Numbered from the stretch's first letter, positions 41,994 to 54,017 are shown. The stretch is 64,000 nucleotides of DNA from Actinomycetes bacterium (GCA_029778715.1 JAKOPT010000019.1:1-64000), one strand, 5' to 3'. Translations and numbers: made by a program. Notes: generated from the letters alone by a model not told the origin.

Positions 41994-42992
41994 TTAGCGG
42001 CCGCGGGGGTCGAAGGCGTCTCGCAAGCCGTCACCGAAAAGGTTGAAGGCAAGGACGGTGAAGAAGATGGCCAGGCCGGGGAAGAGCATGAAGTGCGGCA
42101 TCGTGTAGAAGGTCACCGCGTCGGAGAGCATCCCGCCCCAGCTCGGTGTGGGGGGCTGGATGCCGACCCCGAGGAAGGACAGCGCCGCCTCGAAGAGGAC
42201 GTTGCTCGGGATGAGCAAGGTGGAATAGACGAGGATCGGGGCGACGAGGTTGGGGAGCAACTCCCGCGCGAGGATGCGCGGGGTGCGGGCGCCAAGGCTG
42301 CGGGCGGCGTCGACGAATTCGCGCTCGCGCAGGGACAGGGTCTGGCCGCGGATGATCCGCCCGATGTAGGGCCAGTTGAAGAAGCCGATGATGAACACGA
42401 GCATCACCACGCGCAGCGTGTTTCCCTGGAGCCCAAAGGCATTGTCAGGAACGACGCCGGCGAGCGCAATCGCGAAGACGAGCAGGGGGAAGGCCAAGAA
42501 GACGTCCATGGCCCGGCTGATGACCGCGTCGACCCACCCACCGGCATACCCGGCGATGATCCCGAGCGTCGAGCCGATGATGACCGAGAGCAAGGTGGCG
42601 AGGAAGGCAATAAGGAGGGAGATCCGCGAGCCGTAGACGACCCGGCTGAACAGGTCGCGCCCGTTGACGGGTTCGACCCCGAAGAGGTAGTCCCAACTGA
42701 TGCCGCCCCAGGCGCCCTTGGGGCCCAACGTGCCCATTTCGGTGTCGACGAGGTCCTGATGGAACTCGTCCGGCGGGTGCCCGAGGAACTTGACGATGAG
42801 CGGCGCGAAGATCGCGACGAGGATGAGGAAGATGAGCACGGCCGCGCCGGCCATCGCCACCTTGTCGCGCTTGAGCCGCCGCCAGGCGATTTGGGTGAGT
42901 GACCGCCCCTCGATCGCCTTGGGTGAGTCCGGACCCTCGGTCTCCAGCGCATCGGTCTGGGGGGTCGCGACCTCGGTGGGCGGAACGGTCAT
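41994..42992 (-). CDS. Oligopeptide ABC transporter permease (OppC/DppC-like)
   Basis: 332 residues from ATG 42992 (the track start at 43124 reads through non-coding sequence). A ~35-residue cytoplasmic N-terminus precedes WRRLKRDKVAMAGAAVLIFLILVAIFAPLI, the OppC_N span; the loop FGVEPVNGRDLFSRVVYGSRISLLIAF and EAA loop EREFVDAARSLGARTPRILARELLPN are characteristic. First gene of the minus-strand run that continues through the peptide transporter, pterin dehydratase, VIT transporter and amidotransferase. Confidence 0.9.
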   Translation of the reverse strand: MTVPPTEVATPQTDALETEGPDSPKAIEGRSLTQIAWRRLKRDKVAMAGAAVLIFLILVAIFAPLIVKFLGHPPDEFHQDLVDTEMGTLGPKGAWGGISWDYLFGVEPVNGRDLFSRVVYGSRISLLIAFLATLLSVIIGSTLGIIAGYAGGWVDAVISRAMDVFLAFPLLVFAIALAGVVPDNAFGLQGNTLRVVMLVFIIGFFNWPYIGRIIRGQTLSLREREFVDAARSLGARTPRILARELLPNLVAPILVYSTLLIPSNVLFEAALSFLGVGIQPPTPSWGGMLSDAVTFYTMPHFMLFPGLAIFFTVLAFNLFGDGLRDAFDPRGR

Positions 42993-43340
42993 GCCGGGAG
43001 GCTCCTCGGGGTGCGCGGTCGGGCGAGGACGCGACGGACGCGCCTGGCGAAAGTGAGAGTACCGGGGTGATCCTGCACCCGAGAGCACGCTGACGCGCAG
43101 AGGGTGCCGCTCAGTGATACCCAATCGTGACCTTTAAAACCCCCGTCCCCGAGAGTGAGCGACCGGTTGGCCGAGTGGAAAGTGGCGGTATGCCGTGCCG
43201 CCGGCCTTGGGTGTGGCGCGTCGCTCCGCCCGGGGGCACCTCTACGTCAGGTCCCCCGTCGTGTTCGACAGGACCGCGCAATGGCTGTAAAAACGGCGAG
43301 CAACTAGCCGAAAAAGCGCCGACCCAGTAGCCTTTTTTGC
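42993..43340. other. Divergent intergenic region (348 bp)
   Basis: Non-coding space between the oligopeptide operon (minus) and the DUF4143 ATPase (plus). It contains one GTATGCC motif (about 43186), an A/T-richer patch near 43285-43340 and a TAGCCT -10-like box at 43328-43333. I see no tRNA or clear riboswitch. Confidence 0.6.
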
Positions 43341-44552
43341 ATGTCGGACGCCGGGGACTACCTGCCACGACACCTGGATGCGGTGCTGGAGCGGGCCGTG
43401 GCCCACGCGCCCATCGTGATCTTGGATGGTCCACGAGGGGCCGGCAAAACGACCACTGCCGCGCGATTGGCCGCCTCGTCGGTGCTGCTGCCTCGGGACC
43501 TCGACCTACTCACGGCCGACGCGACGGCATACCTGCAGGCCCTACCCTCGCCGACCCTTGTCGACGAATGGCAGTTGGCGGGAGTCGACCTGCTGTGGAT
43601 CCTCAAGCGCCTCGTCGATGACGACCCCACACCGGGACGATTCCTCCTCACCGGGAGCGTGGAGCCCGCTACCTACGGACCCACCTACCCGCTCACCGCC
43701 AGGGCCGCGCGCCTGGTCCTGCGCCCCATGACGAGCGCCGAACTGGCCGGGAACGGAGCGCGGGCGACGTTCCTCGACCGGGTCCTCGGGGGCGAGGACC
43801 CGCCGCTGGGTGCGGACGTGGCTGCACCTTTCGACCTGCAGTCGCTGCTCAGGCCGGGCTTCCCCGGGGCGCGACACGTCCCCGAACCGCGACCCTTCTT
43901 GGACGCCTACCTCAACATGGTGTCGCACCGCGCCGGCGAGGAGGGCCGGGATGCCACCCGGATGTTGCGGGCCATGCGGGTGCTTGCCACCCTGACCGGA
44001 GCGGCCGTGCCTGACCAGCGCATCTGGGACGCTGCCGACATCAACAAGGTGACGTGGAAGCACTACGACGACCTGCTGCACCGAGTTCACCTCACCGCTT
44101 CCCTTCCTGCGGCCGAGAGCAACAGGCTCAAGAGGATCACGGCATACCCCAAGAGATTCTTCGCCGACACCGCGATGGCCCTCGCGGCCGCCGACATCGG
44201 CCCCGCAGTTCTCCGCGCGAACCCAGCGACCACCGGGCCCTTCGTGGAGTCCTATGTCATGCAGCAGTTGCGCCCCCAGGTCGATCTCGTGGGGGGTGCG
44301 CTCATGCATGTGCGCACCGGCGCCGGCCAACGGGAGGTCGACGGCATCATCGAGGTGGGTTCGCGGTGGTGGGGTGTCGAAGTGAAAGCCAGCCGTCGAC
44401 CGACCGTTGCCGACGCCCGTCACCTTGCCTGGCTGCGAGACCAGTTGGGTGAGCGGTTTGCCCAGGGCTGGGTGGTCCACACCGGTGCCGATTGTTACCC
44501 GTTGGGAGAGCGGTTGTATGCCGTGCCGCTGGGTGTGGTTGCCGGCTCCTGA
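43341..44552 (+). CDS. DUF4143-family AAA ATPase
   Basis: 403 residues. Walker A in VILDGPRGAGKTTTA, DEWQ in TLVDEWQLAGVDLLW, the sensor-like RFLLTGSVEP, LRPMTSAEL, and the C-terminal nuclease-like DUF4143 region (VGGALMHVRTGAGQREVDGIIEVGSRWWGVEVKASRR) whose E..D..E/K pattern recalls the restriction-endonuclease fold. Function of such proteins is unclear; often accessory. TAGCCT ends 7 nt before the ATG, suggesting a leaderless message. Stands alone. Confidence 0.85.
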   Translation: MSDAGDYLPRHLDAVLERAVAHAPIVILDGPRGAGKTTTAARLAASSVLLPRDLDLLTADATAYLQALPSPTLVDEWQLAGVDLLWILKRLVDDDPTPGRFLLTGSVEPATYGPTYPLTARAARLVLRPMTSAELAGNGARATFLDRVLGGEDPPLGADVAAPFDLQSLLRPGFPGARHVPEPRPFLDAYLNMVSHRAGEEGRDATRMLRAMRVLATLTGAAVPDQRIWDAADINKVTWKHYDDLLHRVHLTASLPAAESNRLKRITAYPKRFFADTAMALAAADIGPAVLRANPATTGPFVESYVMQQLRPQVDLVGGALMHVRTGAGQREVDGIIEVGSRWWGVEVKASRRPTVADARHLAWLRDQLGERFAQGWVVHTGADCYPLGERLYAVPLGVVAGS

Positions 44553-44632
44553 CGCGCGGCGCCGTCGTTGCCCCGCCACGGGTGAGCGGGGCGTTTTCGC
44601 GGCATACCGTCTGGCCTGAGAGACTGGACCCT

Positions 44633-46527
<1,895 letters not shown>

Positions 46528-46528
<1 letters not shown>

Positions 46529-48429
46529 TGGAGTTGACGGCCGGCCGTGGGCTCCGCCGGGTCGGGGCGCTCCTCGGGAGCGTTCTGGCCGTCGCGGTGA
46601 CCCTGGGCGCCTGCACTCCCGCCACCTCGACCGGGCAGCAGCCGGCGAGCCGGGGCGGGACGCTCACCCTGCTCTCGGCCACCCCGATCGCCACCCTCGA
46701 CCCGCAGCGGGTCGCCGACCCGACGGTCGCCGCACTGCTCGGACGCACCCTCCACCGCACGCTCACGGCATACGCCCCGAGCAGCGACGCCTCGCAACCG
46801 GCGCGCCTCGTCGGTGACCTCGCGACCGACACCGGCACGCCGAGCGCGGACCTCAAGACCTGGCGGTTCACCCTCCGCAACGACGTCCGTTGGCAAGACG
46901 GCGCCGCGGTGACCTGCGCCGATGTCAAGCATGGCATCGCCCGCACGTTCGCCACCGATGTGGTCGCCGGGGCGGCTACCGACGCCTTGGCGGTCCTCGC
47001 CGTGCCCCGCACCGCGGAGGGCAAGTCGACATATGCCGGTCCGTATGCCGCGGTCGACGCCGGCGACGCCGGCAAGGCCGCCTTCGACAAGGCCGTCGCC
47101 TGTGACGGGTCGACGATCACGTTCACGCTGAGCGACGCGGTGTCGGACTTCACCGACATGCTCACCTTGCCCACGTTTGCGCCGGTCAAGAAGGACGGCG
47201 ATCCCGGTCCCACCGGCACCCTGCCGGCGCTGTCCGACGGGCCCTATCAGGTCGACGGCACCTGGAATGCCCTCACTGGTGGGGTGCTCGTCCGCAACCC
47301 GCGGTGGTCGCCCGCTTCGGACCCGATCCGCAAGGCCCACCCCGACCGGATCGCCCTGGTCACGGGCGGCGACGCCGGCGCGATCATGGAGACGGTCCTC
47401 GCCGACGGCACCGACGCGCAGCGCGCCGTCGCCCTCACGCCGGCCCCGCCCTCGCTTCAACTTCAGGTAGCCGCCGTCGACGCGCTCCGGGCGCGCTCGC
47501 TCACCGCCTCGACCGGCGTCGTCGACTATGTCGTGCCCAACGTGCGCAGCGCAGTTTTCGCGAACCCGCAGGTGCGGGTGGCCCTCGAAAAGTCGACCAA
47601 CCGCGCCGGGTATGCCGCGGCGCTCGGTCCCACGTTCGCGGTCCGCCCGCACGGGTCGGTGCTGCCAGAGGGGATGCGGGCCCTGGCGTCGTCCTCGGCG
47701 CCGGCTTCGCCCTCGCCGTCGGCTCGCGCGTCGCTGTCGGCGAGTGCCTCGGCCGCGCCGTCCGACACGGGGGCTGCTGCGGCCTCCCCCAGCCCGTCGG
47801 CGAGCGCGTCCGCCTCGGCAGTCCCGTCGGCTGCCCCGTCGACGTCGTCGTCGCCGCTCACCGGGGCCGACCCGGTCGCGGCGCGGGCCGTGCTCACCGC
47901 CGCTGGGATGACCCTGCCGGTGCCGATGACCGTGGCCTACCGGCCCAGCCCCGCCGCCGACAAGGCGATGGCCGCCCTGGTCGCCGGGTGGCAGGCCGCT
48001 GGCTTCGCGCCGACCCTCAAGCCGATCGCCGACACCTACTTCCCCACGATCGCGGCCCCTACGGCGACGGACACCTACGACGTGTTCTGGTCGAACTGGT
48101 CCCCGGCGTGGGACTCGGCCTCGACGGTGCTGCCCCCGCTTTTCGACTCCTCCTTCAACCTCACCACCGCGGGCACCGGCCGCGACTACGGCGCCTGGTC
48201 CAACACCGACTGGAACGCCCACATCCGCACCATCGCCGCCCTCCCCGACGCGACCACCCGCGAACATGCCTGGGCGGCCGCGGACGCGACCGTTCGCGCC
48301 GACGGCGCCTACGTCGCCCTGGCCCAGCGGTATGCCGTCCACGTCGCCGGCAGCGAGGTGCGTGGCCTGGCACCGCACCCGTTCGGCGGCGGCACGGTCG
48401 ACCTCGCGGTCATCGGCGTCACGTCGTAG
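46528..48429 (+). CDS. LpqW-like lipoprotein, SBP family 5 fold
   Basis: 633 residues. Lipobox VTLGACTPA; then GGTLTLLSATPIATLDPQRVADPTVAALLGRTLHRTLTAY and WRFTLRNDVRWQDGAAVTCADVKHGIARTFA, peptide-binding-protein features. No transporter genes are adjacent. Position directly after typA and before mshB matches M. tuberculosis lpqW (Rv1166, between typA Rv1165 and mshB Rv1170), whose product steers mannosylated lipid synthesis rather than peptide uptake. Odd: residues ~387-446 are an almost pure Ser/Ala/Pro stretch inserted in the second lobe. Function in this organism is inference from synteny. Confidence 0.75.
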
Positions 48430-48453
48430 CGTCAGCGATACCGCCCCGCCGAC

Positions 48454-48472
48454 GTGGCGCCCGCAGCGCCAC
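48454..48472. terminator. Short hairpin after the LpqW-like gene
   Basis: GTGGCGC and GCGCCAC pair around a 5-nt loop, 25 bp past the stop and 37 bp before mshB. Short and without a U-tract, so a weak terminator candidate. Confidence 0.3.
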
Positions 48473-48508
48473 CCGGCCAGGTGAGTACCCGATGAGAAAG
48501 GCCACCCG

Positions 48509-49387
48509 ATGAGTCGCGTCCTGTTCGTCCACGCCCATCCCGACGACGAAACCCTCGCCACCGGGATCGCCCTGGCCCACCTGAGCGACCGTGGCCACGA
48601 CGTACACGTCCTCACCTGCACCCTCGGGGAGGAGGGCGAGGTCATCCCGCCCGAGTTGGCTTACCTCGAACAGGCCCCCGGCGACCCGTTGGCCGCGCAT
48701 CGGCGCGCGGAACTGCGCACCGCCATGGGCATCCTCGGTGTGTCTCATCACGTCCTCGGTGAGCCGGACGCCGGAGGTGAGCCCGCGGCATACCGGGACT
48801 CCGGGATGGCCGGCTCGGTGGCCGCGCGGCACCCCCGGGCGTTCGCGTCGGCCCCGTTGGCGGCGGTCGCGGGGCACCTGCGGGCGGTTATCGCCGGACT
48901 GGCGCCCGACCTCGTGGTCACCTACGACGGGGAGGGTGGTTACGGTCACCCCGACCACATCCGGGTCCACGAGGCGACGGTCGCGGCGCTCGCCGGGATG
49001 CCCGAGGCGACCCGGCCCCGGCTGGCCCTCATCCTCACCCCGCTGTCCTGGGCGCGCGAGGACCGGGCCTGGCTCACCGGCGCCGACCTCGACCCGGCGT
49101 GGAGCGTGCCCGGGGAGGACGCGGCATACCCGCCCTCGGTCGTCGCCGACGCCCTGGTGACGTATGCCGTGTGCGCGCCCGAGCAGATCGCGCGGCAGGC
49201 CGCGGCGTTGCGGGCGCACGCGACCCAGGTGATCGTCGGGGAGGGGGCCTACGCGTTGTCCAATCTGGTCGCCGCGCGGCTGTCGGGACGTGAGGGGTAT
49301 GCCGCGGCCGACCCGGTGACCGGTGCGCTGTTGCCTGGTCACGGTCCGCGCCGGGACCTCGAGGAGTTGTTGCGTACTGGCGAGTAG
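48509..49387 (+). CDS. mshB: N-acetyl-1-D-myo-inositol-2-amino-2-deoxy-alpha-D-glucopyranoside deacetylase
   Basis: 292 residues. PIG-L/LmbE fold zinc deacetylase removing acetate from GlcNAc-inositol in mycothiol synthesis. Zinc ligands and base in VHAHPDDETLATG and the second His in GGYGHPDHIRVHEAT; TCTLGEEGEVIPPELA and HRRAELRTAMGILGV are typical of MshB rather than Mca. GAAAGG lies about 8 nt before the ATG. Its presence indicates a mycothiol-using actinobacterium. Confidence 0.9.
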   Translation: MSRVLFVHAHPDDETLATGIALAHLSDRGHDVHVLTCTLGEEGEVIPPELAYLEQAPGDPLAAHRRAELRTAMGILGVSHHVLGEPDAGGEPAAYRDSGMAGSVAARHPRAFASAPLAAVAGHLRAVIAGLAPDLVVTYDGEGGYGHPDHIRVHEATVAALAGMPEATRPRLALILTPLSWAREDRAWLTGADLDPAWSVPGEDAAYPPSVVADALVTYAVCAPEQIARQAAALRAHATQVIVGEGAYALSNLVAARLSGREGYAAADPVTGALLPGHGPRRDLEELLRTGE

Positions 49388-49430
49388 GTCGCGGTCATCG
49401 GTGGGGTGGCGCGACCTTTAGGCTGGTCGG

Positions 49431-50696
49431 GTGCGCGTCGCCTTACTGTCCTACCGATCCAAACCCCACTGCGGTGGGCAGGGCATCTACCTGCGCCATC
49501 TTTCGCGCGAACTCGTTGCGCTCGGGCATGAGGTGAGCGTCTTCTCGGGGCAGCCCTATCCCGAGCTCGACCCCGGCGTCCATCTCGTCCCCGTGCCCAG
49601 TCTCGATCTCTACCGCGAGCCCGACCCGTTCCGGATCCCGTGGCCGCGCGAGTTCCGGGACCGGATCGACGTGCTGGAGTTCGCGACCATGTGCGTGGCC
49701 GGGTTCCCCGAGCCGTGGACGTTCGGGAAACGGCTGGTGCGTTACCACCTCGAGGCGTTGCGGACCTTCGACGTCATCCACGACAACCAGACCCTCGCTC
49801 ACGGGGTGCTGGAGTTGCAGGAGTTGGGGTTGCCGCTGGTTGCGAGCATCCACCACCCGATCACCATGGACCGCAAACTCGACCTGGCTGCCGCACCGCT
49901 GTGGCGGCAACCCTCGCTGCGGCGCTGGTACGGCTTCTTGCGGATGCAGGGCAAGGTGGCCCGCGGCCTCAATCACATCGTCACCGTGTCGCAGTCCTCG
50001 GCCATCGACATCGCGCGCGAGTTCGGGGTGGACCCGGCACGCATCGACGTCATCCCGCTCGGGGTCCAGCCCGAGGTGTTTGCCGAGTATGCCGGGTCGC
50101 GGATTCCCGGCCGGATCGTCGCCATGGCCTCGGCGGACAGTCCGTTGAAGGGCATCGCCACCTTGTTGGAGTCGATGGCGAAGTTGCGCACCGACCGGGA
50201 CGTGTCGCTGACCTTGGTGGCCAAGCCGACGCCCGGCGGGGTGACCGAGCGGATGGTCGACCGGCTGGGGTTGCGCGACATCGTCTCGTTCGTCCACGGG
50301 CTCTCCGTCGAGGATCTGGCGGCGACCATGGGCTCGGCCGAAATCGTCTGTGTGCCCTCGCTGTACGAAGGGTTCTCGCTGCCGACGCTGGAGGCGATGG
50401 CCTGCGGGACGCCGCTGGTCGTGAGCGACGGCGGGGCGATCCCCGAGGTCGTCGGGGAACCCGGTCTGGCCGCCGACATCGTCCCCGCCGGCGACGCCGA
50501 GGCCCTCACGGCCGCCCTGCGGGCTCTCATCGACGACCCGGACCGGCGGGCCCGGATGGGGCGCGCTGCGCGCGAGCGGGCCCGCACCACCTTCAGCTGG
50601 GAGGCGGTCGCGCGGGCCACGGCTAAGGTCTACGAGCACGCGATCCACGAGGCGTCCCTGCGCGCCGGCGGCCAGGACCTCGAGGGGGTGGTGTGA
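49431..50696 (+). CDS. GT4-family glycosyltransferase
   Basis: 421 residues, GTG start with TAGGCT ending 7 nt upstream (leaderless). GT-B fold: N-terminal YRSKPHCGGQGIYLRHLSRELVALGHEVSVFSGQPYP with the Gly-rich acceptor-side loop, and the C-terminal donor domain with VPSLYEGFSLPTLEAMACGTPLVVSDGGAIPEVVG, including the E-x7-E motif of retaining enzymes. Followed by a 1-nt overlap with a methyltransferase and then a toroid protein, a group I interpret as one glycan- or lipid-modifying pathway. Donor and acceptor unknown. Confidence 0.85.
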   Translation: MRVALLSYRSKPHCGGQGIYLRHLSRELVALGHEVSVFSGQPYPELDPGVHLVPVPSLDLYREPDPFRIPWPREFRDRIDVLEFATMCVAGFPEPWTFGKRLVRYHLEALRTFDVIHDNQTLAHGVLELQELGLPLVASIHHPITMDRKLDLAAAPLWRQPSLRRWYGFLRMQGKVARGLNHIVTVSQSSAIDIAREFGVDPARIDVIPLGVQPEVFAEYAGSRIPGRIVAMASADSPLKGIATLLESMAKLRTDRDVSLTLVAKPTPGGVTERMVDRLGLRDIVSFVHGLSVEDLAATMGSAEIVCVPSLYEGFSLPTLEAMACGTPLVVSDGGAIPEVVGEPGLAADIVPAGDAEALTAALRALIDDPDRRARMGRAARERARTTFSWEAVARATAKVYEHAIHEASLRAGGQDLEGVV

Positions 50697-51415
50697 TGCT
50701 CACCGTCGATTTCGGCCGGTTCGGGTTGCGGCCGGGGGAACGGGTCCTCGACCTCGGGTGCGGTGCCGGGCGACACGCCTTTGAGGTGTATCGGCGCGGC
50801 GGCGATGTCGTCGCGTTCGACCAGAACGCCGCCGACCTCGCCGAGGTGGCCGACATCTTCACCGCGATGGCCGACGCGGGTGAAGTGCCCGACGGGGCCC
50901 GCGCGGTCACCGTCGAGGGGGACGCCCTCGACCTGCCCTTCAGAGACGGCGAGTTCGACAAGATCATCGCCGCCGAAATCCTCGAGCACATCCCCGCCGA
51001 CGCCCAAGCGCTCGCCGAGCTCTACCGCGTGCTGGCCCCGGGCGGCATACTCGCCGTCACCGTGCCCCGCTGGTTCGCCGAGCGGGTCAACTGGGCCCTC
51101 TCCGACGCCTACCACGAGGTCGAGGGCGGCCATGTGCGCATCTACACCGAGCGGGAATTGCGGCACAAACTCGAAAAGGCCGGGTTCGTCGTCGACGGGC
51201 GATCGTTCGCGCACGCGCTGCACTCGCCCTACTGGTGGCTCAGATGCGTCGTCGGTGTCGACAACGACACCAACCCGCTCGTGCGCGGCTACCACCGGCT
51301 GCTCGTCTGGGACATGATGGCCGCCCCGCGCCTGACGCGCACGGCCGACCGCCTCCTCAACCCGGTGCTCGCCAAGTCGGTCGTCCTCTACGCCCACAAA
51401 CCAGCGACGCCATGA
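50696..51415 (+). CDS. Class I SAM-dependent methyltransferase
   Basis: 239 residues from ATG 50696 (1-nt TGATG overlap with the glycosyltransferase). Motif I VLDLGCGAGRHAFEV, motif II acidic VVAFDQN, DALDLPFRDGEFDKIIAAEILEHIP and LAPGGILAVTVPRW. The C-terminal part is Trp/His-rich (HALHSPYWWLRCVVG). Substrate not evident; context suggests a sugar or lipid intermediate made with its neighbours. ATGA overlap with the next gene. Confidence 0.85.
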   Translation: MLTVDFGRFGLRPGERVLDLGCGAGRHAFEVYRRGGDVVAFDQNAADLAEVADIFTAMADAGEVPDGARAVTVEGDALDLPFRDGEFDKIIAAEILEHIPADAQALAELYRVLAPGGILAVTVPRWFAERVNWALSDAYHEVEGGHVRIYTERELRHKLEKAGFVVDGRSFAHALHSPYWWLRCVVGVDNDTNPLVRGYHRLLVWDMMAAPRLTRTADRLLNPVLAKSVVLYAHKPATP

Positions 51416-52437
51416 ACACCGCGCCCGCGCACGCCCGGATGACCGACCGGCTCCCCACCCTCGCCGAGGCCCGGGGCACCGCGGCCTGGCTTGCCAGCTG
51501 CGTCGACATCGACGGGGCGATCGGGTGGGAACGGCGCCGGCACGTCGATGCCTGGAACCATGTCGAATGCGCGATGGCGCTCACGGCGTTCGGGCAGACC
51601 GAGGCGGCCGACGCGGCATACGGGTGGCTCGCGGCCAACCAACGCCCCGACGGGACCTGGCCGATGAAGACGACCCGCGGCGTCGTCGAGGATTCCAGCG
51701 CGGACGCCAACCAGGTCGCCTATGTCGCGGTGGGGGTGTGGCATCACTGGCTGGTGCGCGGTGAGCGCGGGTTTGTCGGGGCGATGTGGCCGCGGGTGCG
51801 GGCCGCGCTCGACTGGGTGGTGGCGCGCCAACTGCCGTGGGGCGGAATCGCATGGAGCGAAACCGCTGACGGGCGGCGGTGGTCGGAGGCGCTGCTCGCG
51901 GGGTCGTCGAGCATCGTGCATGCCTTGGACTGCGGGGTGTTGATCGCCGGGTTGCTCGGGGAGTCGGCGCCAGAGTGGGTGACGGCCCGGGAGCGTCTGG
52001 CGGCGGCGGTGCGTGAGCACGAGACGCTGTTCATCGACAACGCGCGGTATTCGATGGACTGGTACTACCCGATCCTCGGGGGCGCGGTGCGCGGCGATGC
52101 GGCGTGGGAACGGCTGGACAAGCGCTGGGAGGAGTTCGTGCGGCCCGGGCTGGGCATTCACTGCGTGGCCGACCACCCGTGGGTGACGGGCGCCGAGACC
52201 TGCGAGTTGGCGATGACGCTCGACGCGCTGGGGGATCGCGAGCGGGCCATGGAGTTGGTGCGCTCGACGCACCATTTGCGTGACGACGACGGCGCCTACT
52301 GGACCGGCTATGTGTATGCCGAGGGCGTGCGGTGGCCGGTGGAGCGCTCGACGTGGACGGCGGCGGCGGTGTTGCTGGCCCTCGACGCGCTGGCGGGCTA
52401 TTCCGGGGGTGCGGGGATCTTCCGCCTCACCCCGTGA
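51412..52437 (+). CDS. Prenyltransferase/squalene-cyclase-like alpha/alpha-toroid protein
   Basis: 341 residues, no signal or membrane span. Repeated helical hairpins and QW-like turns (AANQRPDGTWPMKT; VARQLPWGGIAWSE) indicate an alpha/alpha toroid as in squalene cyclases and protein prenyltransferases. The cyclase DxDD motif is not seen, so terpene cyclisation is doubtful; six-hairpin glycosidases or epimerases share the fold. Third gene of an overlapping glycosyltransferase-methyltransferase-toroid operon, converging on another methyltransferase. Confidence 0.7.
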   Translation: MNTAPAHARMTDRLPTLAEARGTAAWLASCVDIDGAIGWERRRHVDAWNHVECAMALTAFGQTEAADAAYGWLAANQRPDGTWPMKTTRGVVEDSSADANQVAYVAVGVWHHWLVRGERGFVGAMWPRVRAALDWVVARQLPWGGIAWSETADGRRWSEALLAGSSSIVHALDCGVLIAGLLGESAPEWVTARERLAAAVREHETLFIDNARYSMDWYYPILGGAVRGDAAWERLDKRWEEFVRPGLGIHCVADHPWVTGAETCELAMTLDALGDRERAMELVRSTHHLRDDDGAYWTGYVYAEGVRWPVERSTWTAAAVLLALDALAGYSGGAGIFRLTP

Positions 52438-52453
52438 CCGCGGGCCTGCCAAG

Positions 52454-53113
52454 TCAGCGGACCGGGTTGCCGGCCTCGCCGTCGACACGGCGCAACACGC
52501 GCATCGACCCGCAGGCCGCTATCTCCTCCCAATCGCCACTGGCCAATGCCCGCCGATAGACGCGCCACGGCGGTTGGCCGCCGTCCTCGGGGCGTTCGAA
52601 AACGTCGTGGATGACGAGCGCAGCGCCCCGCGACACCCACCGGGCGAACCCCTCGTAGTCGTTGGTCACATGCTCGTCGGTGTGCCCGCCGTCGATGAAC
52701 AACAGCGCCAGCGGCGTGCGCCAATGCCGCGCCACCGTCGGGGCGCGCCCGACGATCCCGATGACCTCCTCCTCGAGGCCGGCGCGGGTGATCGTGCGCC
52801 GGAAATGCGGCAGGGTGTCGATGCGGCCGGCTTCGGGGTCGACAAGGCTCGGGTCGTGCCACTCCCAGCCGGGCTGGTTCTCCTCGGAACCGCGGTGGTG
52901 GTCGAGGGTGAAGACGACCGATCCGGCCTCGCGGGCCGCGGCGCCGAGGATGACGGCCGACTTGCCGCACCAGGTGCCGATTTCGAGCCCGGGCCCGTTC
53001 GTCAGGGCCGTCCGGGCCGTCGCGAAGAGCAGCGCGCCCTCGTCGTCGGGCATGAAACCCGCTGTAGCGCGGGCGAAGTCCAGCAAGTCGGCGGTGCTCA
53101 ACTGAGGGATCAT
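52454..53113 (-). CDS. Class I SAM-dependent methyltransferase (Methyltransf_24 type)
   Basis: 219 residues from ATG 53113. Motif I GLEIGTWCGKSAVILGAAA, FTLDHHRGSEENQPGWEWHD, LLFIDGGHTDEHVTNDYEGFARWVSRGAALVIHDVF, typical of cephalosporin-hydroxylase-like/Methyltransf_24 enzymes. Converges with the toroid gene (16 bp apart) and overlaps the GNAT gene upstream (ATGA). Probably part of the same pathway as the genes at 49431-52437, by proximity. Confidence 0.82.
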   Translation of the reverse strand: MIPQLSTADLLDFARATAGFMPDDEGALLFATARTALTNGPGLEIGTWCGKSAVILGAAAREAGSVVFTLDHHRGSEENQPGWEWHDPSLVDPEAGRIDTLPHFRRTITRAGLEEEVIGIVGRAPTVARHWRTPLALLFIDGGHTDEHVTNDYEGFARWVSRGAALVIHDVFERPEDGGQPPWRVYRRALASGDWEEIAACGSMRVLRRVDGEAGNPVR

Positions 53114-53964
53114 GAGGGGTCCTGGACGAGGTTGACGTAGGTGTGGTGGAGGGTGAACCCGAGTCGCCCGTAGAGGGCGAGCGCGGTGGTGTTGGCCGCG
53201 TCGACCTGTAGGTGCAGATCGTGGCTGCCGCGCTGGTATGCCGCCTCGCTCAGTTTGGTGAGCACCGTCCGGCCCAGCCCCCGGCCCCGATGCGCCGGGT
53301 CGACCCACATGGAGGCGATCCCGCCCCAGCCATGCGCCAGGCCCAACCGGCCGATGGCCACCAGCCCCTCGGGGCCGGACACCGACGCGAACACCTGCGC
53401 CGGTGAGCCGGTGAGAATGGCCCGCGCAGCCACCTCGTCGATGGGCCGGTAGGCACCGAACGCGGCGAGCCACTCCTCGGTCAAGGTGTCGCTGAGGTGC
53501 ACCGGGGGGAGGTCGGAATCGGCGGATCGGGCGCCGGGACTCGTGGTGGGGCCGCCAGCGGACCAGGAGGCCACCGACAAGGAACTGGCCGTCAAGCACC
53601 GGGTCGGCGGGCCCGCGGCATACCCGCGCTCAGGGACGAGAAGGGCGGCCAACTCAGCGTGGGTGTCGGGTCGGCCGGGAGGGACGGCGAGGCAGAAGTT
53701 CGCGGGGAGGGAGCGGGCGGCATACCAGGCCTCGACCCAGGCGACCGCGTCGGCAACCGGCACGCCGGGGGAGCCGGCCGTGACGCACGAGTTGGCGCGC
53801 GCGGTGAACCCCCGCCCGGCCCGGACGATCCAATCCCCGAGGTGGGCGCGTTCGAGCGGGGGCCAGGCATCGACCATCGCGCGCTGCAACTCCTCGACGC
53901 CGCAGCGGGGGCCATCGAGGACGGCGCCGCCGGCTTTTGCGTCGATTTGTCCCGCGGCGGCCAT
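53110..53964 (-). CDS. GNAT-family N-acetyltransferase
   Basis: 284 residues. The C-terminal half holds the acetyl-CoA site: [33 protein letters not shown], with R-G-x-G-L/A pattern, and [19 protein letters not shown]. The N-terminal half ([31 protein letters not shown]) is a second, degenerate GNAT-like fold. Substrate unknown. On the minus strand TAGGCT (53971-53976) lies 6 nt before the ATG, consistent with a leaderless message. Confidence 0.85.
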   Translation of the reverse strand: MAAAGQIDAKAGGAVLDGPRCGVEELQRAMVDAWPPLERAHLGDWIVRAGRGFTARANSCVTAGSPGVPVADAVAWVEAWYAARSLPANFCLAVPPGRPDTHAELAALLVPERGYAAGPPTRCLTASSLSVASWSAGGPTTSPGARSADSDLPPVHLSDTLTEEWLAAFGAYRPIDEVAARAILTGSPAQVFASVSGPEGLVAIGRLGLAHGWGGIASMWVDPAHRGRGLGRTVLTKLSEAAYQRGSHDLHLQVDAANTTALALYGRLGFTLHHTYVNLVQDPS

Positions 53965-53970
53965 GGGGGC

Positions 53971-53976
53971 AGCCTA
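53971..53976 (-). promoter_or_regulatory. -10 box for leaderless GNAT gene
   Basis: TAGGCT on the minus strand, 6 nt upstream of the GNAT ATG at 53964. Confidence 0.5.
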
Positions 53977-54017
53977 AACGGCCCGGGAGGGGGTGCCTCG
54001 AACCGGCGCCGCGTGCA

